This document shows, piece after piece, positions 58,702 through 64,000 of a stretch of 64,000 nt of DNA. The translations under genes and the position numbers were made by a program. Positions within the stretch are counted from its first letter, which is position 1. Each line of letters opens with the position of its first letter. Source of the stretch: an uncultured Bradyrhizobium sp. (GTDB lineage: Bacteria > Pseudomonadota > Alphaproteobacteria > Rhizobiales > Xanthobacteraceae). Under the pieces are notes generated by a model. That model did no database searches and was not told where the DNA came from. It saw only the letters and a program-made list of their open reading frames with translations. Location: positions 90,042 through 154,041 of the forward strand of contig NZ_CAKZJO010000083.1 in assembly GCF_936943645.1 (NCBI RefSeq), read 5' to 3'.

Positions 58702-58896
58702 GAAGTTCTCCGGTAACAAGTCTCTGCAATGTAGGGACGCGACAGCCGCTCAGGAAGACGACGGCGCACGAACGCGGCCGCCGTTTACCGCTCCGTGAGG
58801 CTTTTTTGTTACGCCTTGAACAAAAGTAGCTCACGGCAGAACCACTGAGCTGGTGAACGCGTATCCCCTTTGCGAGACTAACGTCTGATTTGGATT

Positions 58897-60579
58897 ATGG
58901 ATTCGAGGATGAACAGCGTGAACGGGTCGGGTTTTTCTGCCAAGCCGGCGCGGCTTTGGCAGGTCGCCATTTTGACGGCGGCGGGTGCGATCGGCGCGAC
59001 CAGCCAGGCAGACGCAGCATTCTATTATTGGACGGATTATTCCGACGGATCCTACTACGCCCGGCAGGACCGGCGTCCCGAGATACCGCGCCAGAAGCCG
59101 CAGAAGCGCAGCGCGACCGGCAAGAAAGCAATTGTCGCCGAGAAGGAAGCCGGCACCAAGCCCCAGGGGCCGCTGGTCATCGTCGTCTCGATCGAACGGC
59201 AGAAAGTCACCGTCTACGACAGCAACGGCGTGTTCGCGGAATCGCCGGTGTCGACGGGCATGAAGGGCCATTCGACGCCGATGGGTGTGTTCAGCGTCAT
59301 CCAGAAGCACAAATTCCACCACTCCAACATCTATAGCGGCGCGCCGATGCCGTATATGCAGCGGATCACCTGGTCCGGCGTCGCCATGCATGCCGGCGTG
59401 CTGCCGGGCTATCCGGCCTCGCACGGCTGCATCCGCATGCCGATGTCGTTCGCGATGAAGATGTGGAATTGGACCAAGATGGGTGCGCGCGTCATCGTCG
59501 CGCCCGGCGAGATGTCGCCGCACAGCTTCGCGCATCCCCTGCTCGCGTCAATGCGCATGCCGCCGCAGCCCACCGCCAGCCTCGAGCCGCAGAGCAATGT
59601 CGGCGACAAGGCCGACAAGGGCACCGCGGACACCAAGGCCGCCGAAGCCAGGCCGATCGAAACGAAGACCGCCAGCGCCGACAGCGTGCTCGAGCTGCGC
59701 ACGTCCGTCGGACATACCGTGATGTCGGATGTGACCACGGGCAATGCGGCGGCCCACGAAGAAGCGGCTACGCCCGCCGACAATGCGACAAAGACTGCCG
59801 AGGCCGCCGGCACGGCCACTCCGGCCCAAGCCGAGAAGCCCGCCGACAAGGTGGAAGCCATCAAGACTGAAGCCGCCAAGTCCGAACCGGCGCAGTCCGA
59901 GCCTGCCAAGGCTGAAGCTGGGAAGACTGAAGCTGGGAAGGCTGAAGCTGCCAAGCCCGAGACTGCAAAGCCCGAAGCCGCAAAGACTGAAGCGGCCGAC
60001 GCCGCGAAGAAGCCGGATGCACCGGCAATCGCCGCCACGCCGGAGGCGAAGAAGGACGAGAGCCGCCTGGCTGAGCCTGCGCCCGCCGCGAAGCCGGAAG
60101 CACCCAAGCGGGCCGGCCAGATCGCCGTCTTCATCAGCCGCAAGGATTCCAAGCTCTACGTGCGGCAGAACTTTGCGCCGCTGTTCGAGGTCCCGGTCAC
60201 GATCGCCACGAGCGACCGGCCGCTCGGCACGCATATCTTCACGGCCGAGCTCGACAAGACCGACTCCAATGCGTTGCGTTGGTCGGTGGTGTCGCTGCCC
60301 GTCTCCGCCCGTTCCGCCGCACGCGAGGACGACAGCCGCCTCACGCGCCGCAAGGGTGGCGCTGCCGTGATCCCCGTGGCCGCCAAGCCCGTTGTTGCCA
60401 AGCCCGTGGTCACGCCGGACAGCCCGGCGGCAGCCCTCGACCGCATCTCGATTCCCGCCGACACCATGGCGAAGATCAACGAGATGCTGACGTCGGGCGG
60501 CTCCATCATCATCTCCGACCAGGGCATCAACCAGGGCGAGACCGGCGAAGGCACCGACTTCATCGTCCGCCTTTACTAG
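58897..60579 (+). CDS. L,D-transpeptidase with second degenerate YkuD-like domain
   Basis: A 560-residue exported protein. A signal/anchor segment (LWQVAILTAAGAIGATSQADA) precedes an active YkuD domain (about 90-210) with HAGVLPGYPASHGCIRMP and catalytic Cys178. A ~200-residue low-complexity linker follows with KAEAGKTEAGKAEAAKPE-type repeats. The C-terminal domain (about 405-560) starts GQIAVFISRKDSKLYVRQNFA and has the YkuD-like RPLGTHIFTA, but no HxxC catalytic motif, so it is probably a non-catalytic copy. Starts at ATG 58897 or 58909. It should cross-link peptidoglycan in the periplasm. Confidence 0.88.
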   Translation: MDSRMNSVNGSGFSAKPARLWQVAILTAAGAIGATSQADAAFYYWTDYSDGSYYARQDRRPEIPRQKPQKRSATGKKAIVAEKEAGTKPQGPLVIVVSIERQKVTVYDSNGVFAESPVSTGMKGHSTPMGVFSVIQKHKFHHSNIYSGAPMPYMQRITWSGVAMHAGVLPGYPASHGCIRMPMSFAMKMWNWTKMGARVIVAPGEMSPHSFAHPLLASMRMPPQPTASLEPQSNVGDKADKGTADTKAAEARPIETKTASADSVLELRTSVGHTVMSDVTTGNAAAHEEAATPADNATKTAEAAGTATPAQAEKPADKVEAIKTEAAKSEPAQSEPAKAEAGKTEAGKAEAAKPETAKPEAAKTEAADAAKKPDAPAIAATPEAKKDESRLAEPAPAAKPEAPKRAGQIAVFISRKDSKLYVRQNFAPLFEVPVTIATSDRPLGTHIFTAELDKTDSNALRWSVVSLPVSARSAAREDDSRLTRRKGGAAVIPVAAKPVVAKPVVTPDSPAAALDRISIPADTMAKINEMLTSGGSIIISDQGINQGETGEGTDFIVRLY

Positions 60580-60671
60580 CCGCCTGACCGGCGCCGGATA
60601 ACGCGGTGTTGACGAGGCGCCGCGCGGCCGCGGAGTAATATGCCCCCCGGATCATTTCGGGGGACGCCGTC

Positions 60672-61241
60672 ATGATGAATCGCAGAACGATGCTCACCGC
60701 GATGCTGGCCGGCACGCTGGCGCCGGCAACGCGTGCTTTCGCCGAGGGCGGCATGAGCCGGATCCCGGCCTATGCGTTCTCCTTCGCCGCCTTGTCCGGC
60801 GACGACATCCGTCTGGCCGCGTTCGCTGGCAAGCCGCTCCTGGTGGTCAACACCGCCTCGCTCTGTGGCTACACGCCGCAATATGCCGGCCTGCAGGAGC
60901 TCTGGAACGAGTTTCGCGAACGCGGGCTCACCGTGATCGGCGTGCCCTCGAATGATTTTGGCGGCCAGGAGCCCGGCGGCACCAGCGAGATCACGCAGAC
61001 GGCGCACCACCAATATGGTGTTACCTTTCCGATCACGGCCAAGGCGGTCGTGGTCGGCGCCAAGGCGCACCCCTTCTACAAATGGGCCGCCGAGGCGCGA
61101 CCGCGGGAAGTTCCGCGCTGGAACTTCCACAAATACCTGATCGGCCGCGACGGCTATATCGCCGAGGTCTTTCCATCCGCGGTCGAGCCGGCCGACACGC
61201 GAATCAAGACGGCCATTGCCAGGGCGCTGGCCGACAGTTGA
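60672..61241 (+). CDS. Exported glutathione peroxidase
   Basis: A 189-residue thiol peroxidase of the GPx family with an N-terminal signal (MLTAMLAGTLAPATRAFA). The peroxidatic Cys65 is in VVNTASLCGYTPQYAGLQ; the catalytic tetrad partners are in NDFGGQEPGG (Gln) and VPRWNFHKYLI (Trp, Asn). The resolving-Cys type cannot be judged. A periplasmic location is unusual compared with cytosolic bacterial GPx and suggests peroxide or lipid-peroxide detoxification in the envelope. Start ATG 60672. Confidence 0.92.
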   Translation: MMNRRTMLTAMLAGTLAPATRAFAEGGMSRIPAYAFSFAALSGDDIRLAAFAGKPLLVVNTASLCGYTPQYAGLQELWNEFRERGLTVIGVPSNDFGGQEPGGTSEITQTAHHQYGVTFPITAKAVVVGAKAHPFYKWAAEARPREVPRWNFHKYLIGRDGYIAEVFPSAVEPADTRIKTAIARALADS

Positions 61242-61407
61242 CGCTCACATGCGCCCTATCGGGCTGGGCACAATTGTGGCGAGGTGCCAAACAGCCGTTG
61301 CAATGGCGATGGCCCACCATCTAGGCTAGGATCGTTTGGGGCAGGACGGTTCGGCCGGAGGCGAAAAGCCACGGCGGAACAACGGGATCAATCTCGAGGA
61401 CATCACC

Positions 61408-62430
61408 ATGCGTGTGGCGGCAGGACTGATTTTGGCAAGCGCGATGTCGGTTGCGATGACCGGCGCAGCATGGTCGCAGACCCCGGCGAAGCCCGCAGCC
61501 GCGACGCAAGCCGCACCGGCGGCAACGCCGGCCGCAGTAACGCCGGCTGCAGCACCTGCAGCCCCGCCCGCGGCAGCCGCCGCGCCCGCAGGCTTCGTCA
61601 ATCCGCCCCCGCCGCAACAGGCGCCACAGCCGGCGCGCGCGGCCTGCAACACGCCCGGCGCGCTCGGCGTTGCCCGCACCGTCGAGATCGACACCACGGG
61701 CGGTCCCGGCTTCGGCTTCGAGCATTTCAAGGAGCTCGACTTCCTGCGCGACAAGGAGGTCGTGCTGACCTTCGACGACGGCCCCTGGCCGAAGAACACG
61801 CCCGCGGTGCTGAAGGCGCTTGCCGATGAATGCACCACCGGCATCTTCTTCTCGATCGGCAAGCACGCGACCTACGAGCCGGAGATCCTGAAGCAGGTCT
61901 ATGCGGCCGGCCACACCGTGGGCACCCACACCTGGTCGCACGCCAACCTCAACAACAAGAAGCTGACGGAAGCTCAGCGCAAGGAAGAGATCGAGAAGGG
62001 CCTGTCCGCGGTGAAATGGGCGCTCGGCGGCATCTCGCCCTCGCCGTTCTTCCGCTTCCCCGCGCTCCAGCATCCGCCGGAGATGGTCACCTATCTCGGC
62101 AACCGCAACACCGCGATCTTCTCCTGCGACATCGACTCCTTCGACTTCAAGGCCTCCAAGCCCGAGAAGGTGGTCGAAACCGTCATGAAGAAGCTCGACA
62201 GCAAGGGCAAGGGCATCATCCTGATGCACGACTTCCAGAAGCACACGGCGGAGGCGCTGCCCGAACTGCTCAAGCGCCTCAAGGCAGGCGGCTACAAAGT
62301 GGTGGCGATGCGCGCCAAATTCCCGGCATCGACGCTGCCTGAATATGACCAGGAGCTGCTCAAGGACGTCAAGCTGCCGACGGTGAGCCAACGCCCCGTC
62401 AACAGCGTCGTCACGACGGTCAACGAATAG
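61408..62430 (+). CDS. Polysaccharide deacetylase (NodB-fold) exported protein
   Basis: A 340-residue protein. Signal peptide (AGLILASAMSVAMTGAAWS), then a Pro/Ala-rich stretch, then a NodB domain: TFDDGPWP (motif 1), VGTHTWSHANL (motif 2 with metal-binding HTxSH), FFRFPAL (motif 3), CDIDSFDF and IILMHDFQKHTAEAL (motif 5). It would remove N-acetyl groups from peptidoglycan, chitin-like polymers or exopolysaccharide. ATG 61408 has GAGG upstream and gives the signal peptide; the in-frame 61336 is less likely. Confidence 0.93.
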   Translation: MRVAAGLILASAMSVAMTGAAWSQTPAKPAAATQAAPAATPAAVTPAAAPAAPPAAAAAPAGFVNPPPPQQAPQPARAACNTPGALGVARTVEIDTTGGPGFGFEHFKELDFLRDKEVVLTFDDGPWPKNTPAVLKALADECTTGIFFSIGKHATYEPEILKQVYAAGHTVGTHTWSHANLNNKKLTEAQRKEEIEKGLSAVKWALGGISPSPFFRFPALQHPPEMVTYLGNRNTAIFSCDIDSFDFKASKPEKVVETVMKKLDSKGKGIILMHDFQKHTAEALPELLKRLKAGGYKVVAMRAKFPASTLPEYDQELLKDVKLPTVSQRPVNSVVTTVNE

Positions 62431-62437
62431 CCGGCCA

Positions 62438-63001
62438 TTGTCTTTCCGGTTTGAAGGCTACGTCATCGTCTCGGCGGACGGCATGCTTGCCGACGCCGGC
62501 CATGTCATGCCCGACAGCCTGAAATTCGACGGCGACAAGCTGTTCTTCGAGCAGGCGCTCGATCGCGCCGCGCTGATCGTGCACGGTCGCAATTCGCACG
62601 AGCAGCAGACGAACTCGCCGAAGCGCAAGCGGCTGATCCTGACCCGCAAGATCGAGGCGCTCACCGTCGATCCGGAGATGCCGAACGCGACGCTGTGGAA
62701 TCCGGAACATGCAAGCTTCGAGCAGGCCTGCGCCTTTGCCGACGTCGCCTCCGGCATGGTCGCCATCATCGGCGGCCCCGCCGTGTTCGAGATCTTCATG
62801 AATCGCTACGACACGTTCTGGCTGTCGGAAGCGCCGCATGTGCGCCTGCCCGGCGGCGAAGGCTGCTTTGTCGAGGTGCCCGAGCGAACGCCGCACGACG
62901 TGCTGGCGTCGCACGGGATGAAAGCCGGCGCGCCCTACCTGCTCGACGCCGCGCATAGGGTGACCGTGACCCCGTGGCGACGGGCAAGCGGCAAGATGTG
63001 A
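62438..63001 (+). CDS. Dihydrofolate reductase/RibD C-terminal-like protein
   Basis: A 187-residue protein with a DHFR-like (RibD_C) fold: FEGYVIVSADGMLADA, ALIVHGRNSHEQQ, RLILTRKIEAL, GMVAIIGGPAVFEIF and RYDTFWLSEAPHV. It begins at TTG 62438, 7 bp after the deacetylase stop, so translation may be coupled. The RibD-like signature suggests an NADPH-dependent reductase, not necessarily folate-related. An in-frame downstream ATG is a possible start. Not recognised as a specific enzyme. Confidence 0.8.
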   Translation: MSFRFEGYVIVSADGMLADAGHVMPDSLKFDGDKLFFEQALDRAALIVHGRNSHEQQTNSPKRKRLILTRKIEALTVDPEMPNATLWNPEHASFEQACAFADVASGMVAIIGGPAVFEIFMNRYDTFWLSEAPHVRLPGGEGCFVEVPERTPHDVLASHGMKAGAPYLLDAAHRVTVTPWRRASGKM

Positions 63002-63130
63002 AAAGTCTAAAACAACCCCATGCAAAGTAGCGGGGGATTGGTCAGCGGCGGTTGAGCCGCATCAATGTGCCCCGCCGCGAGTCATTCGATCATCGCCGTG
63101 CCGGGACTTCACATGCGATAGGCACGCCAC

Positions 63131-63331
63131 ATGCCCCACATCCTTCTTCCCGACCATCCCCATCAGGAGCGCGCGCGGCTGCTGGGCCAGGCCCGGCACT
63201 GCCGCCAACTCTCCGCCACCACGGTCGAAGAACACTTGATCGAGCAACTCGTCACACTGGCGAAATCTTACGAAGCCAAGGCTGCCCTGCTCCGCGCAAC
63301 GTGCAGCACAAGCGACTACACGTCCCCGTAA
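63131..63331 (+). CDS. Small hypothetical protein
   Basis: A 66-residue protein (MPHILLPDHPHQERARLLGQARHCRQLSATTVEEHLIEQLVTLAKSYEAKAALLRA...). The helical pattern with leucine spacing (VEEHLIEQLVTLAKSYEAKAALL) could form a coiled coil. No family recognised. It overlaps the end of the DoxX gene on the other strand by 16 bases. Start ATG 63131. Confidence 0.5.
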   Translation: MPHILLPDHPHQERARLLGQARHCRQLSATTVEEHLIEQLVTLAKSYEAKAALLRATCSTSDYTSP

Positions 63332-63768
63332 GCCGCCTCGGCCGGGCGCGTGGTGCGGCCGTATCCCATCAGCATGAACAATGCGCCGATGATCGAAAGG
63401 TTCTTCAGCGCGTCGACCACCATCTTCGCGTTCTCGGGCGGCGTCTGGTTCCAGAAGTCGTCGAACAGCACCGTCGCGACCGCGACGTAGATGATCATCA
63501 ACAGCGCGAAGAACCGTGCGCCGAAATTCAGCGCGATCATCAGGCCTGCGATGATCTCGAGCCCGCCGACCGCGATCGCCAGCAGTTGCGGCGTGGTCAT
63601 GGCAGTGGCCGTCTCGATCTGCTTGGCGTAGGGCGCGATGACGTCGGGCACCACGACCTTGGTGGCGATGAAATCGGCCGTCGCCTGGATGGCAAAGAGC
63701 TTGGTCGCGCCCGTGTAGATGAACAGCACGGCGAACAGGATCCGCCCGAAAGTCACGAACGCTGGCAT
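63316..63768 (-). CDS. DoxX family membrane protein
   Basis: A 150-residue inner-membrane protein with four predicted transmembrane segments (ILFAVLFIYTGATKLF; LLAIAVGGLEIIAGLMIAL; FFALLMIIYVAVATVLF; LSIIGALFMLMGYG). The FxxGxxKL pattern in the first helix (YTGATKLF) and the GxxExxxG second-helix motif are typical DoxX. Members are linked to sulfur oxidation and redox stress; specific function unknown. Start ATG 63768. Confidence 0.9.
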   Translation of the reverse strand: MPAFVTFGRILFAVLFIYTGATKLFAIQATADFIATKVVVPDVIAPYAKQIETATAMTTPQLLAIAVGGLEIIAGLMIALNFGARFFALLMIIYVAVATVLFDDFWNQTPPENAKMVVDALKNLSIIGALFMLMGYGRTTRPAEAAYGDV

Positions 63769-63886
63769 GATCGGCCTCTTGGCAAAACGCTAAGCAGGGA
63801 ACGCGCCGGCGGATTATGAAGAGTCGGGCTGCGGTTTACAAACGGGGAAATGGCAAACTGAAAGTAATTCAAAGGAAGCGACGCAG

Positions 63887-64000
63887 ACGGTGACCCCTTC
63901 TCCCCTTGTGGGAGAAGGTGGCGCGAAGCGCCGGATGAGGGGTATCTATCCCCGCACTCAAACAAGATTAGGACTCGCGGAGAAAGACCCTCACCCGTCT
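63887..64000. repeat. Dispersed repeat element, cut by window edge
   Basis: It begins TGACCCCTTCTCCC with a CCTTCTCCC/GGGAGAAGG hairpin (63896-63919), then GGCGCGAAGCGCCGGATGAGG, a motif common to a Bradyrhizobium repeat family (from memory), and continues past the right edge. No coding sequence is evident. Confidence 0.6.

Noticed and set aside
1..64000. tRNA, rRNA, CRISPR arrays, insertion sequences, phage or conjugation genes
   Set aside because: I looked for cloverleaf-like segments, evenly spaced repeats, transposase or integrase motifs and attachment-type direct repeats, and found none I could support by reading alone.

Overview
This is a GC-rich alphaproteobacterial chromosome segment, most likely from Bradyrhizobium or a close relative. 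That assignment is inference. It rests on codon use, a type II glutamine synthetase (glnII) paired with a DUF2735 small protein, DUF6894, DUF982 and GrlR-family proteins, CtrA-type boxes, and palindromic repeats of a kind common in that genus. I see no tRNA, rRNA, CRISPR array, integrase or transposase. This is ordinary chromosomal backbone, densely coded on both strands, with a few interesting accessory operons.

Layout. 1-6.4 kb: a truncated L,D-transpeptidase lipoprotein, a Pro/Ala-rich membrane protein, a DUF6894 protein, an SDR dehydrogenase, two small exported proteins and a hybrid histidine kinase. 6.6-8.5 kb: the minCDE division-site operon (minus strand), with an exact CtrA box (TTAA-N7-TTAAC) upstream. 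8.7-15.1 kb: a divergent locus under a TetR regulator. An NMT1/THI5-like solute-binding protein faces an operon of permease, NAD-epimerase-like protein, GNAT, DHDPS-like lyase and ATPase. A similar palindromic operator lies in front of both transcription units. This is the best candidate for an undescribed uptake and catabolism system. 15.2-18.4 kb: an orphan TRAP solute-binding protein, a DUF982 protein, a DUF2778 L,D-transpeptidase-like protein and a DUF1810 protein. 18.4-21.2 kb: a second TetR island (enoyl-CoA hydratase, tautomerase-like protein, TetR, 2-keto-4-pentenoate hydratase-like) with two operator copies.

21.3-28 kb: a chemoreceptor, an FMN reductase, an AraC regulator, and a c-di-GMP operon of DUF2336, PilZ and HD-GYP proteins. 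28-38 kb: an alpha/beta hydrolase, a cupin, a PsiF-like protein, an MBL hydrolase, a phosphodiesterase, an ABC-F ATPase, small exported proteins, a DUF3750 protein and a membrane-anchored trypsin-fold protein that has lost its catalytic His and Ser. 38-46.4 kb: three GrlR-family proteins (two with tandem domains), a Sel1 protein, a ModA-like protein without a signal peptide, glnII behind a sigma-54 promoter with a divergent GstI-like small protein, an MliC-like protein, a tyrosine phosphatase, an SDR and a toxin-antitoxin pair.

46.4-64 kb: a DUF2161 nuclease-fold protein, a GNAT, a thioesterase, a BtuF-like protein without a signal peptide, a complete tryptophan-to-anthranilate operon (formamidase, kynA, kynU), an M20 deacylase, a divergent PNPOx-like/MocR pair, small exported proteins, a CreA-like protein, a two-domain L,D-transpeptidase, a glutathione peroxidase, a polysaccharide deacetylase with a downstream DHFR/RibD-like gene, and a DoxX protein. 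Palindromic dispersed repeats sit in at least six intergenic gaps. Two of them (15.1 and 52.9 kb) are 90-bp copies of one family with compensatory stem changes.
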